DNA from: Certhia americana
Taxonomy: Eukaryota > Chordata > Aves > Passeriformes > Certhiidae
Direction: 5' to 3'
Length of the DNA: 64,000 nucleotides
NCBI GenBank assembly: GCA_018697195.1
Contig: CM031858.1
Span: forward strand, 109,368,944-109,432,943
Shown here piece by piece: positions 23,201-37,300 of this stretch. The stretch's first letter is position 1; every line of letters starts with the position of its first letter. The notes beneath the pieces are model-generated. The model was given only the letters and a program-made list of their open reading frames with translations, had not been told where the DNA came from and did not search any database. The translations under genes and the position numbers were made by a program.

Positions 23201-26200
23201 GCAGTTCAGCAAAAGTAGTTTATATTGTCTTTCAGACTCACAAAGGGCTTTTCCATTTCCTTCGAAATTACTTTTCTTGATTTTTGGGCCAAACTACCAC
23301 AAATGAAGGAGGATGCAAATGGACATGACAGACTGTTTCTGAAATAGGAAGATATAAAGACAAAGCTAAGAAGGGAAACAGAAAGGAGGCAATGAACACA
23401 AAGGCTATCAACAGCCACTGTGAAGACTGCTTTTTTTTTTTTTTCAGGAAGGGCATAGCTGAAATGGGACTGTAAAATGCTCTTTGGAAGTAAGACAGAA
23501 CAGAATGTAAGGGGTTTCAGGATCTACCTTTGTAGGAGTTCATTTATTTGAGGTGAGGCATGACCATGGCATACGAAAAATTTATGTAGTGTGTGTCTTT
23601 CACCTTCAGAACCCAAGAGCAGACCTTAAACATATACAGGGCCAACTCCATTAAGTCAGGTGATCTGAAAAACTGAGAGAAAGAATTTAAAATCAGTCTT
23701 CCTCTTCATGCACAGAGAAGGGAATATGCAGAAGCATAGGAGAGATGTTATGGGAAGTTTCTTATAGATTAAAGTGGTGAGCAGTAGTGGCAGTGCCTTT
23801 TGACCAAGACACAAAGGACAAAGCAGACCTCCCAAGTGTCTTGGGAGGAGAAAATTAAAATAAGAAATTTAATTTTGTGGTCAGAAGGAGCATGTTAGTG
23901 ACATAGATTACTCATGTAAAACAACCTGAAAGTAATCTTTTATATTGTATCTGATGTATGACTTCCATGCAAATGAGCCCTCAGAAATTAACATTTTTAC
24001 TCAACTTCTTCCAAACTAGATATTTTCTTTAACAAACAGAGGTGCAATAGAACAGCAGAATTTCCAGAGTACATGTCCTTTACCTAAAAACAAGGCTTCT
24101 GTCCTTCTATGTTTTATGACAAAAATTGCCTGACTATGCCTATAATAAAATATTTTTTTTTTAGAAGAGAACCCACTTTGGCTAAAGAGCAATTTCTAAG
24201 AATATCTCCCAGCATTGCTTTTTCTGATTTTATTTGCTTAGGGTTTTTTTCCCATGAAAGAAAACATTAGCACATAGTGCACTAGCACGAAAATCCAAAG
24301 CTTTAAAGAGGGCACCACTGTACATTCCTTGTATGCAAGTGTTGATGTTTCAATTAGCAATAAACCACAAACAGTTGCCATAGACTGCAACCATCTGGTG
24401 GACTATTAAAAAAAAGAAAAGAACATCTTATAGATATATAGAACTTCCTAAAGAATAATTTCCTAGTGCAGAAATGCTCAGAGTTTCAAGTCTACCTCTT
24501 TCATTTATTTCTTGTAAATAGATAAAGTAAGTGAGATACTAACAATGTAATAGGAAATGTAGTATCAAATGTGACCCTTGAGGTCTGAGAATACAGGTAG
24601 AACTCAGATCTCTTACTGGAAGATAATGGGACAAGTGTATTCCAGAGGTAAATGTTAATTGAATAAACTTCATCTCTTATAATAAAATGACACTTTGTGA
24701 ATAACAGGTATAAATGACATGGGATTATGGTCGCTGCCTACTATAGAAGCAGGTTGAAAGTTCTTGCATGGATATCCTTCTTTGAATCTGTAGAACTCAT
24801 GATCTGTATTTGATCTCAAAGTATTCAGAGAAGCAGTTGATTATTAGAGTTTCATATTCAGAGTAACTAAGGTAAACATAATGTTACTTGTTAACATCTT
24901 AAAGCCTATGAAAGAATCATCCAGATCAGCATTAAACTCTCAGTGGAGGTTAGAAAAATCTTCTGTTAGGAATATTATAGGTACAGTTCACCCAGCCTTC
25001 ATCCAAGGATGAACTAGAAGAGTTTTCAAGTGCTTTGCAAATTCTGTGGCTTTAGAAAGCATTCTTGTGATGGACAAATGTAGAAAAGAGAAAGCAAGCT
25101 AAAATCCAGTTCAAATTAAAAAGGCACAAAATGGTTAGAAAAATTATCTAAGTTATGTCTCAAGAAATAAAATAAATAAAACACATAAAAGATCAAAGCA
25201 AACCAACACCTTCTTCTATTTCATCTGTGTCCTGCTTATTTTTCTTTATCTTGTCACATCAGCAGATATCCCATTGTGATGTTACAATACTTCTGTAAGT
25301 GCACAACTTTGCTGTATTTCCCTTCTACTTTTATCAAAGGTACTTTAACACAGGAATTGTGTTTTCTTTTTTGTCTCTGAAATGCATCTTCAAAAATAAG
25401 CAAGCCATTATACTTTAATACTTTTCACAGGAAAAAGAAAAAACTAAAAAGCTGTTGATTTGAACTTTGACATCTTCTATGATGGCTCACCTAACTTAAT
25501 TTATTTAATACAGTGCAGGAGTGAGCCAGTATGATCATAATTCAGAGGTAGAAGGCTTTTTATATTCTTCTCTCAAGGTTTGTCAATAAGCTAGCTGAAG
25601 CACTATATATGTTGCCATGGGAAAAATAAGTAGGTTCTATAACTGGTAAATATATTTACTTCCTGTAAAATCTAAGCTTCGTTTATTATGTTTGCATAGA
25701 ACTATTTCAGACAAAGTGAAGCCATCAAGTCAGTGGGGTGCTTGTCGAAAAATAAAGGCTTATTGCTAGTTACTCCAAGACACTTTTTCTTATCATAAAT
25801 CTTGCAATTTACAATATCAAAGTTAATTGAAGTATTTTAGTTTTATTCCATTTCTTCACCATTTGTAAAGTTGCTCACATTGCAGATGTTCCTTAACTGG
25901 AATCAAGCAAGACCAATATGACTTCAATCTCTTCAACCATTACTTCTTTGTGCAGCATAATTTATATTTTGAATGTGTTGATATCCATGCCTCTGCCACT
26001 TCCTCAGCCTTGCATGAACACTTGAAGGTTCAGTTCTTTAATCCATGAATTGTGAATCAGGAAGGAAACACTATAGGATTAGATAAATAAATGCATGCAA
26101 CAAAGAAGATAAAGGAATAAAATCTATTTTTTCTTTTCAGTTCAACTTCTATTTAAATAGAACAAGACTATAAAATAAATTATTAAAACAAAAAATAAAA

Positions 26201-29200
26201 AGGGAAATTGGCAAAAAATGTTTGGGACAATAGCAATGGAACCTAGTTTCTAATATCCAACAGTCAGTTTTTTGTTTTGTCTGTGAAGCTGAACTGCATG
26301 CAAATCTTTAATGATAGCCACCTTCAAAAGACAGATCTTCATTTATGCATCTGCAGTGACAATACAATAGCTGTGTTCTGGAGTTCTTTTAACAATAGCT
26401 CTATTCAGTGATCTGTGGTTTTTTTCTAATTAATTATTAAAATATTCTGTCAGGTGCTGCAGTTAAGTCTTAATCATTTTGTAAATTGAGGAATAGAAAC
26501 AGCTTAAGTGACACAATCATATCAGAATGCATTAGTGGTATGATCACAGAGAGGAAAGTCATGGGTCTATGTCCAGGCAGGTTTTGTGACATCAGTGCCT
26601 TTAACGATGAACTCTGGAGGAACTTCTAAGTCTGTCATTCAAATATGCTAGACTCATTTAATGCCAGCTAGGAAACATAATACTATCATGCTTAATGTTC
26701 AAAAAACTCTCTAAGATCTTATGACATTACAGAATTATGTATTTATTTACACTGATTTAAGCCTGCATTTGTGTGCTGGGACCTAAGACCTTTCTGATTC
26801 TTTTAAACTGGCACTATTCATTGCAAGAGAAAAAAGATAACTATTGAAAATATTGCACCACATATGATATACAGAAGCACTCCTGGATCAAGTTCTCTAC
26901 TCTGTTGTTTGTAGAGTTGATGTTTCATCTTTAAACCTCAGTTTTCTGAAGTCAGAGTCCTCTCACGAATCATAAACTTTCCCAATTCAGAATGGGTTGT
27001 ATCATTAAATGTATTGGTAGACCTGCTTATTAATTTTATTACTATTTTATTACTATTTTTATTACTATTTTATTATTATTTATACCTATTAATTTTATGC
27101 ATATCAATGTGTCACTTAGACTATCAAAATAATTTGATATCAAATACCTCTCAGGGAAAGAGGGGCACAACCTCTACCCCAGAACTCCACAGTCCAACTA
27201 TGTAAAGCAAAGGACTACAGATAAAATACAGCTGAAGAGGAAAATATTTTCTCAGGGTCATGAAATAAAGTAGTGGCAATAAGAAAAAGACTCTAAGATT
27301 TCTGTTTCCAGTCTTCTAAGCATCCTACTTATTTTCTAAATAGTTCTTCTATTTCTTTTCAAATTCCAGCAGGAGATTATAATTTATATTCAGATCTGGT
27401 ATATGTAAGTAGAATATTACTGATTTGTAAATAAGCTGAGATAGGAATTTTCCTGGTGAGTTACACTTTAGTACAAAGCAAGATATAAAAAATGCAGTAC
27501 TTCACAAAATTTGATTCGAACAATATTCTCAAAAGTTCCTTTGTTTCTTCTGAGATGCTCATACAGCTGTCAGAACCTGTAACGTTAATGAGCGATGCAA
27601 ACAAAAGAGAGCTATAATTGTGTTTGCTCCAAATAACAGTAAAAAACCATATCACATCCTGCTTGAGTGCTGCAGTATCTAACACCACAACCATTGCTGA
27701 GAGGTGTTATCTTCAGAATTATCATTGTTCTCCTTGTGAAATAGGAGGTAAAAAACAAGTCTGTAAGAATAAAAATGTTTAATTAAGGGCAAGAAAAGTC
27801 TTGTGAACAGCAAAATTCTCAGCTCACAAAGGAAGGAAAGCATATCCAGCATTTTGCTCCATAAAACTCATGAAAGCCATTATTAGGGGTTTAGAAATAC
27901 AAAACGAGATTCAGCCTTTACATTAGAAAGGTCTTACACCAAGACTGCTACTGTAAGGAAGGGAAATTTGTCAAAATATGTCATCTCTACTGTTCTGTTC
28001 AGTTTTTGCAGTGATCTTTTAAATGTCTCCATACCATACCCATCCACATTTAGAAGCAACCTCCATGTCCTCATTTTTATGACTATGTTATAAAGTTATG
28101 AAGAGATAAGACCCTTTTGCACTGCATAAATGTTACAAAGAAGCAATTGGCAATGTATGATGTTATGGTAATGTGGTGGCTCTAAAGAAACCCAACCCAA
28201 AATAACACATAATTATGCCATGACATTATCATGGTACCTTCATTACTATCTTTGATTGCAGCTTGGTCTGGTCCTTTGCCTCTTTCATTTGCAGAAAACA
28301 CTAGGGTGAAGGAGGAACACTTCCTATTAACCCAAACATTTATGTATTAATCAGAAATGTGTGGGTCATGGGACAGAAGTCATAGGGGCTAGGAAAAATG
28401 TTTTTGCCTTCTGTATGTCTGGGGAAGAGAGAAATGGGATTCTTGAGTCCCAGAGCTGCCTCATACTCCATCCTCCAAAACAAGGAAAGTTCCGTTCCAA
28501 TTGCTGTTTTCTTAGGACTTTAATGAAAGTTTTGCACAGTGTTTTTAATGTGTTCACCTAAAGCGGGCCAGGCTTAGAACATTCTGTCCAAGGATGGGTC
28601 CCAAGACTGTCTAGTGCTCCTATCAGTCAGGTAGCAGGCAGTCATAAGGAAAAAACAAGCACACTGCTGCCTGTGTCTTCCAAAATGCTAGTCACTACTT
28701 GTCCAGCATTTGAAAGCAAAGAAAATTTTTATATTGTTGTGACATTTGCGTGCATTTTTAAGAGAAAAGTTTCATATTCATATTACCCACCAGAAAAATT
28801 TTAGAAAATTAGAGGTGTTATCTTGAAATATTCAGCATGATTTCCTGATGTTTCAGTAGTATGCTGACCCCTCAAAAGAAGCCTGAGGATACCAGTATGA
28901 GGGATGAACCTGTTTATCAAGCAATGATATTTAAGTAATGTGTGAAAAAAGTCATATTCTAAGTTTATGCAAAAGCCTCCTCTTTTCTCCAAACATTTTG
29001 ATCCTTTTTCCAGTCAGTATTGAGGTTGCTTTCTAATAATAATCTAAAACTCTATATTGTTGGTTTATTCGCTTTATTTTATAGTAGTCCTGCTTATATT
29101 ATCAGTTAGGTAATGTTATATGGCATTTGATTTTCTCAAACACAAGAAATGGAAAAATACTTCTTTCATGCATGAGTCTCATGTTTCCCATACTTTCTTC

Positions 29201-30041
29201 TTTTTAAAACCTTAACCTCCTTTATGCTTTTTTTCTGTTTACTTCTTACTTGTTTCCATTTCTTTTGTCTTCCTAAATCTTTTTTCGTATATGTCAGTCC
29301 CTTGACTCTGTTACTCTTCCTATTTGAAGTCAAAACCAGCAGGATTCCTCCTTCTTCATCCCACTTATTTCTGATTTTGACCTTATGTTTAATTCAAAAT
29401 ATATTGAGTCTTTCATGAGCAGATATGAGATCCAGTCTGGGTTAGTCAACACAAATCTAGATCACAGATGCTGCAAATAACAATGTGAGCAAGACTCCAG
29501 GTCATGCACCCTCACAGTGTGCTACTGAATTGAGGCTCTGTGATGCTGCATGAGACCAGTTAAGAGTGCTAATAAACCCTGAGTTCTACAGGAAATAGTG
29601 TTTTTCTCCTTGTCCTGAAATATGAACTATTGTATAATCCTGTTGTTTCCCCCCCACACCCCTGACATTTAGACACACAGAAGGAATTCAGTATTTGGAG
29701 CTGCTCCTCTTTCACTCTCTTGACCTTGGCTAGAGCTCTAAGAGCAACATGGACATAGAAACTTAGGGTGTGAGAGAAAGGCACCACAAACTGAGTCCTA
29801 GAGATTTTCTCACCACTGCATGAAAGAATTCAAAGGATTTGTCAGATGGACCAAAAATGTGTCTCCAGGGCTGCTTTTTTTTCTGGAGCTGAGGCTTTTT
29901 ACTCAGGGTGCAGGAGTCTTCTAAACTCAAGACTGCAAAACTTTCTGAGAGATCAATCTTTCAAGGCACACCAAGCTGGAACAGCATTTCTAAAGTTTCA
30001 TGTGAACAGAACATCTGTGAGAGACCAGTGTTAAAAGCCAC
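17201..30041. other. AT-rich non-coding DNA
   Basis: Nearly 13 kb without a recognisable gene, transposon or RNA gene. Short A/T homopolymers occur throughout (for example around 21230, 21800, 21900 and 23440). None of the open frames has a domain, signal peptide or family resemblance I can support. Confidence 0.6.
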
Positions 30042-30395
30042 CTAAGTGATTGAAGGCAGTGTCTTTACCTGAGGCTGTAAACCAGGGTGGACAGGGTAGT
30101 ACTTTCTACCCTGACTACTGAAGTTGGAACATTCAAGGGAAATAAAGAATTTCAGGTGAAAAAGATAAACATTAATAATTATATACCTCCAGTGGTGAGA
30201 GTACTTATCTGCAAATAGGCAGATGGGAGTTCCAGTTCTTAGTACTTTCTTCATTTTAATGCAGAGAACCCATACTAAAACATACAGAAACATCCCTAAA
30301 ATAAGAATCAGAATACCAACCTCCCAGCAGATGTGAAAGCCATAATCTTTCCATGCCATCTTCCTGATCTTGAGTAATTTGTAGCATAGTGCCAT
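30042..30395 (-). other. unrecognised small ORF with one membrane segment
   Basis: A 117-codon minus-strand frame starts with an ATG in a favourable context (GGG before, G after). Residues 23-46 form a strongly hydrophobic stretch, followed by basic residues (K47, K49, K50, R53), which is the pattern of a single-pass membrane protein. After residue 70 the DNA reads AG|GTATAT, a plausible splice donor, so only the first 70 residues might be exonic. I do not recognise the protein, no acceptor-like site is clear upstream, and a chance ORF is the more likely explanation. Confidence 0.15.
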
Positions 30396-31009
30396 CCCTT
30401 ATAGGCAGACAAAGTTTTCTGCTATGTGCTTCCTTCAAACATTTCATTTAGGATGTCCTCCCAGAAAATCAGCTGTGAGTTTCAAATACTTCGTACAGAA
30501 GGAGGACACAGGTCTGGTTTGCCCTTAGTAAGTGGAATAACTCCTTTTCTGAACAGCTACAAGTGCTTGTTTTTAGCATCATTGTGCCATCCACTTAACA
30601 TATTTTAGGAACACCTAGGTATAAAATAATATACACCAGATAAAATTAAATCAGAAATTGAGGCAGAAAAAATGCCTTGTTCTTTGTTCCCTCATGGAAG
30701 TAAATGGCAGAAGGTGGCAAGCTGCTGAACATGACATACTCTTCCAATGTATGACAGCAGAGCTCCTTGAAAACCCAGATTTGAGTAGTGATGTAAATGC
30801 AACTGAGCAGCAGGTAGATTACATTTCATAATTTTAGTCCTAAATTGTGCCTGAGTCTTTCTGTAAACAAACAAGCCTCTCAATGCAGCTGTCTGTAACT
30901 CAATATATTAAATACACATATTTCTTTTAAGAAGTGAAGGTGGATAAATATATTCTCCTGCAACAGCTGGGTGCCAAGAGATTAGAATTGGCACTTGCCA
31001 CAGGAATAC
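30396..31009. other. non-coding DNA
   Basis: Nothing recognisable is seen here. Confidence 0.6.
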
Positions 31010-31310
31010 ATGCATTCCTTCAGTGCCATTGACAGAAAGCAGCAGGCAGCAGGACTACCCTGGTTGTTGTCCTGGCAGACAGGTGGCTTGCTTGGCTGAC
31101 CAGCTCCCAGTCTATCCCTCTGGGCAGCCAGGGAGACAACCAGTGTGTTAGCTTGCCAGGTTCTTGGCTGTCTGAGTGGCAGATGGACTTGCAAGCTGCC
31201 TGGCTGGCTGGCTGCCTGCCTAGTCTGATTTTGCCTGATGGCTGATTTACCTGCTGCCCAGCTCCCAGATGCCTGGCAGGCTGCCTGCCCAGTATGCCTG
31301 ATCGTGGGTC
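31010..31310. repeat. degenerate CTGG/CTGC/GCCA-word tract
   Basis: This stretch is clearly GC-richer than its surroundings and is dominated by CTGG, CTGC, GCCA and TGGC words. The core (about 31195-31225) reads as TGGC and TGCC units in series. The units are not in a clean array, so this looks like a decayed tetranucleotide or minisatellite repeat rather than a CpG island; CpG itself is almost absent. No open frame of interest crosses it. Confidence 0.6.
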
Positions 31311-34300
31311 AGGTTATGGGCCCAAAATAGTTTGTTCTGCAAAGCAAGAGACTGCAGTGTTGGTGTTTTGTTCTCATCCAATCTGGAATGTCCCATGAAG
31401 CATAAATTCCCATCCCATCAAGCTTTAGTAATCAGTTTACAACATTTATCCATGTATTCTGTACCAGGCAATTTAGACCTCTTAAGACTGAAGAAACACC
31501 TCACTGAAAATCTTGCATAATATGTGCCTGACTTGTTTCAACTTCTCAGATTGCTTTGTACAGATTTTCTCTAACAAAGTCAGAAAATATTTTTAGACAG
31601 ACTTGTAATGTCATATTAATCATTGGCTCTCTTTCTACTGAATTAAGCTACAGCCCAAACCATAAAGTACTAATAAACTCTAATATAGACTTATAAAAAT
31701 CACAATGATGATAATACTGGATATGTGGCCAATATATGCGCCAAGTGGATTGGACCTTTTCTTACTCACAAAAAATAGAGCTATAAATTTCTATTTGTCA
31801 TAAAGATGGCAGGAGTCTGCCTTTTCTCAGAATACCTTAACTTTAATATTCCAATTTCATTTTAATCACACTGTCCTAAAGATTTCACTCTGCTTAAATA
31901 ATGGAAAAAGGTGTTATAAAAATTGCATGAAATCAGCTTGCCCCAGGACAGGTTCTGTTGGATGTAATTACATATGCTTCAACAACTGGAGCAATGTGTT
32001 GTAAGAAAGGCTTTTAAGGTGATGGAAGTTAATTGTACAGGTTTTAAGGTAAAAAGATAGTGAAGAACAATGACCAGTACACTGAGAAGAAGCTGTTCAA
32101 TTTCTTAAAGCTCAAGAGAGTAAAAGTGCTATTAAATTATAAATGGACAAAAAAAATAGTGGTAAATAGGTGATACACTTTATCATATAGGGAAAATAAA
32201 AGCAGACTCTGACCTGGTGGAAAGTATTGTACTCTGAGAAAGACTGTCAGATACAAAGTTCTTTATGACATACCTACATATAAAATAAGACAGTTACCTA
32301 TAAAGAAGGCTGTGATATTTCCCTGGTGACACTGCTTTAGAAGGCAGTACTATAAGAAATACAATTTTTTTCTGCATTACTGGTAATGACAATACATCAG
32401 AATTGAAGTCTGAGGCTAAGGAAAACATTTAGACTTCTTTTTTCCAGATGGAATACACAAAATTTTTTTTTATAGGACTCTCTGGAGGGCATTTCTTGAA
32501 CCGTGAACTTGTTTTCCTAAGATGTGTCAGATAGTCAAAAAGAGGACAAAGGGACTGTGCATGCCTGTAAGTGGTTTATTAAAATTAATAAGTAAATATA
32601 TAAAAGACCCTATAAATGTTCTCATCTCCTTATACTGTTCATATGATATAACAGCTCTTTAAAACATAGAATAATTGGTGTATAATTAATCCTGTTCTAG
32701 TTCCTGATAAATAAGATTTTCACTTCATATTGACTTCCAGTTATTTGGCTATCAGGTCTCTTATTATGCAGGAGTCACTAGAAGCACAATAGGTTGTTTT
32801 ATTAGGCATGATTTCTTGAATTACAGCCCTTGTTCAAGGATATTGCTACCAGTACATTAATTGCTACTAATAAATTAATTATATTGCATTGAAATACTCA
32901 ATAAAGTAGAGGGAAATTCAAAGAGTGAAGGATTATTGTTGAATTTTAATCTTAGGGTCAAATACATCAACTTTACAACTTTGTCTTTCCTGCTCTGTGG
33001 TCACCTGATTTTGATGAGCTGGCAGTATTCATAAGTCCTGCAAACTGTTTAAAAAAACAGCAACATTTCACATGAGAGAGAGCAAAGAACAATATGACTT
33101 TCACCCACAAATCTAGGTGACAGTATTTGGAAAATCTTTAATTTATTTCTTAAGAAAGGTTCTTAATTCTTATCTCTACTCCCCAGAGACCTCCAGCTTC
33201 TCCACTACTTGAATTTTTTTCAGGGCTAGTATGTTCTTTCTTCTAGTTTAAGTTTTAAGCTGTTTCTCATTACTGGTATTGCTTTAAATAAATCTCATAA
33301 TCTGATTTCCTCATTAAGGTACACAGTGTGTATTGGTCTAGTCCCTAAGAGCTTCTGGAGCAGAGTTAAAGTATTAATGCCCAGATCCTGAAATAAAACG
33401 CTCTTACATAAGGCCAGCAGCCTGCCTTTAGTCAGGCCAGAACATCACAGCTGAGGTGAGGCAAAACTCCCAGAGCCTCATGACTGGTGGGCACTGGAAA
33501 GGAAGTGTCTGTTACAATACTGAATTTTGTCTCTAAAATTCTTCTTTTGTCTTCTTTTAGGAACATGAAGTCACTTTAAGATCCTCCTCAAAATAAATAC
33601 CTGGGTGAGGTATTGCAAAGATGGGCTTCTTTCACTCCTTTCATAGCCTGAAATTCTTTCCATAAGACTGAATGCCCAGTGATTATTTATTTATTTATTT
33701 AAATTGTAGTCCATCTGCCATCCTTGTCTTAGCAAGATGAGTGATTTATACTTGCAAAAGTTCCTATATACTGTATGTTACCAAAGTCAATGAAGTACCA
33801 AAAATTTGAAAAATTTAATATATCCAGTATCTGAGGCTGAAGGGGCAAAAAATAGGTGGTTTATATTTTTGCTAGAGCTTGCAATCAAGATAGAACAACT
33901 TTTAAGGAATAAAGGATCCAATCTTATAAAGACTACTTCCTTTTTATTAGGATAAACAACTCTGTGGAGTCCTGCTGCCTATGGATTCAGTTTCGTAAAA
34001 CTCTTATACAAATGTTTTATTCCTTGACTCAATCTAGATGTAAATTACATCCTGGAAAACATCCAGTCCAAGGTACATGAAAGATAAAAAGCATCTATCT
34101 GTTCGGTGCATCTGCAAACTACTCTATAGGTTCACAAGGTACTCATGAGTTTTGCATTTTTCAAGTTTTTTCTTGATTTTGGAGAATGTTCATGTTAAAA
34201 TGGAGACTACTTTGGTGGAAAGCTGCAATTCTAACTGTGACAAAGTGGTATGGAAGAAGGGCTGATTACAGCAGTGATACAGCAATCATTCCTAGAGATC

Positions 34301-37300
34301 TTGATTAAGTTATGCCTCAGTAAAGTCGATTCATGGCCTCGATTTCTGAGCCACTTTTTCAGAATTTATGAGTGCATTTTTATAGAACATGTCCAGCTGA
34401 CTTGCATCTTCTTCATGACTGTGCTATCAGTTCACTGGCTTATTTTTCTGATATTAAGAGAATATCCTCCCCTAATGAAAAACAAGTTTTCAAATACTTT
34501 TGGCTACCATAATAATTTAGTGGTTCGCTGAGCCTACTCTTTGCTTGCTGACTTTAAGTTGTACTGTAGGAAGCAATATGGGAATAGAAAATTCACTAAA
34601 AAATGAAAAATAACAGAGTTAGAAGGTCTAACAAAATACATTTTATAAATTGTTGATGTCTATTATGACAGCACAGAAAGTCACAAGCTCATGATGTTGG
34701 TGTGAAGCTATGCAAAAACACAAGGACACAGTGATGTTTTCTCTCTTCACTGAATGAAAGGCAAAAATGAACATACTACCCTTTGGGCAAAATGTTCCTA
34801 ATAAACACAATGTTGGCATTAAAATATGACAAAATGACAGGCACAACAAAAAAGAAAACTTGAATCATTCTTACTGCATGAGACATGGTGAAGGTAATGT
34901 ATGAATATTCCAGAGGAGGTTATTCTAGATAAAACAACTTAATTCATCTTTGTCAGTTTGTGTCTAACATGCATATTGATTCAGTTCAACCTTTTAGAGG
35001 TTGGTATTTGAATCCATTGGAAACCTGCTAGATCAGTTGGATTCTTTAAAGGCGCAGAGATTATCAGTAATTTGTTGAATGCACAAACACATTTTTTACT
35101 TATGAAGCTGATTCAGTACATGACTTATGCTTCTTACAGAACTCATTCATTTATATTTTGTTAGAAGATTTCCATATTTTAACCTAAATTTTTGAAAAAT
35201 ATTTACTTACCAGAATCTCCAGTGTTTTAACCTTTGTTTCATTTTTGTTTTTTTTTTTTTTTTTGTTTTTGTTTTTTTTTGTTTTGTTTTGAAGTGCATC
35301 TGTAATAACTGCAAACTTTTAGCTTGGTAGCCTTTTATTTTAAACTAGAGAAAACAATGCATGTGGAAATCCCATGAGCAAGCTATCTCCAAAATGTAAC
35401 ATGGTGTAACATACACCTCTGTAACATCATGCTAGCAATTTTATTTCAATTTAGTGGCAGATGTTCAGATGTTCTATGTGCTGAAATAAGCAACACAGAG
35501 AAAATAAAGGTGCAGAGAGTGTACCCAGCCTGTAGCTAGCCTTAGTTACCAGAACTCACTTTTGAAAGCCCGTATTAGTTGAATTTGGACTATAGGCAAA
35601 ACACAACGTCCAATCATACCAAATGGTTGTGTTTCTCCACAAGCCTGTGGAAACACGTTATTGTCCAGTTAGCTGGCAAAGAATTATCACAGTACATCTC
35701 CAGTTACATGTCCAGCTGAAAAATACAACTATAAATAAATAAATAAACCCCCTCCTAATTCAGACAAAAAAGGTTTTACTTGCAGCATAAGGAAAAGCAA
35801 GGAAACAAGATACAAGAGAAGCTATACAGTGAAGTCATATACATGCTCTTTTTAGTGATAACCTTTCTGGTTCTGGTGGACACTGAAATCTTACTGAAAC
35901 ATCATGTCCTTTTCTTTTTTTTTTTTTAAAAAAAAGGATGATAAAGTGTTTATATTTTGACTGACCATGAGTAAATTTCTCCAGCCAGTAACATAGTTAT
36001 TTTATCACCTAAAAAGCACTAGAGGCATTTTAAAGCCATTAAGCTGTTCTTTATCTCTCTCTTTCAGTCTCAATTTATACTGAAGGAATTTATGCCAACT
36101 GGAAGAGCTTTGACAGGGAAGACTGACTAAGTATCACCTGATGCTGTGCTGTGCTAAATTGTGCTAATATTTTTTCATATTCTTTATGACACTCAGCAAG
36201 AAATAAATAATTTGAAGTTCAGCATCCTAGTATTAAAGAAAAAAATCATTTTTTTTTTCTAAACAAAGAAATGTTAATCTGTCCTAATAGTATTCAAAAA
36301 AATTAAGTCTTTTGTTTCAAACATCTCCAACATCTTTATCAAATGCAAAAGGCTGACCTTTTTACTTCTCCCTTGAGGCAGAAAATTTTAAAAAAAAAGG
36401 AATATTAGAAAAAAATACATCCTTTGAGAAGTTTATCTCCACAAAATTTTTCTTCATATTGAACAAATTATCTTTGCTCTCTGTCCTTTATGCCTACCTA
36501 TAACTTACTTGATCAGCAAATTGTAATAGAACAAAATTAAACCAGACAAGAGTTTCTTACTGCACTTTATCTCATGGTAATAATGCAGAAAACCCTAAAG
36601 CCTGTACCCTGACATACATTTTATTTAAAACTTGCTCTATTCTCATTGTTTCATTCTAGCATAGGGATAAATAGTGCTACTTCTTAAGATGGGTTTTCTC
36701 CATTTTATGGATAAAATACATTACAACATGCAACACTTTCTGCTTTGTGGTTTCAGGTTTTCTTCCTCCCTTCTTCAATCCTTAGTAAAACCCATGCTCA
36801 GAAAGTAATAAATAGATTGCTAAATAGTTTTGACCAGGTCTTACAGAAATCTCTTTCCTAGCTTCTCTTGTTACAAAGGGTCTTTCCAGTTTGGAGCACA
36901 CCAGAAAATTTGCATTTTTTTGACCATGTTCCTTTCATGTGAGAGCTGTTGAGAAGTCAAGGTTATATGTTTGGAAAGCATCCACTGAATAAAGCAAACC
37001 TCAGTGTGTTCAGTTTAAGCAGAAACCCTATCCTAGCCCTGAGAAGCTATACAAGTTGAAACCAATACCATTAACATAGACGCCACCAGCATTTTTTAGC
37101 AACTACCTCTTTCACAGCTGTCAGTAGTTACAATAAATCCAGAATGAGTGTTTAAGGCAGTTGGGGGGAAGAATTAGCAGTAGGTGGATCTGTAGAAGTT
37201 AGAACTCTTCCAGCTCTAAAAAAAAAAGAAATTCTGAAAATTTGAAAGAAAATCTGAAAACTTAAAGCATTTTAGAACTATTCCATCAAAGGCATATTTA

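Noticed and set aside
33540..33620. Strong splice-acceptor-like tract (TTCTTTTGTCTTCTTTTAG) followed by GAACATGAAG
   Set aside because: The following sequence has no sustained reading frame or matching donor. Such tracts are common in T-rich DNA.
36050..36130. Acceptor-like CTCTCTCTTTCAG followed by a short open stretch
   Set aside because: The frame closes quickly at a TGA and no other exon is recognisable nearby.
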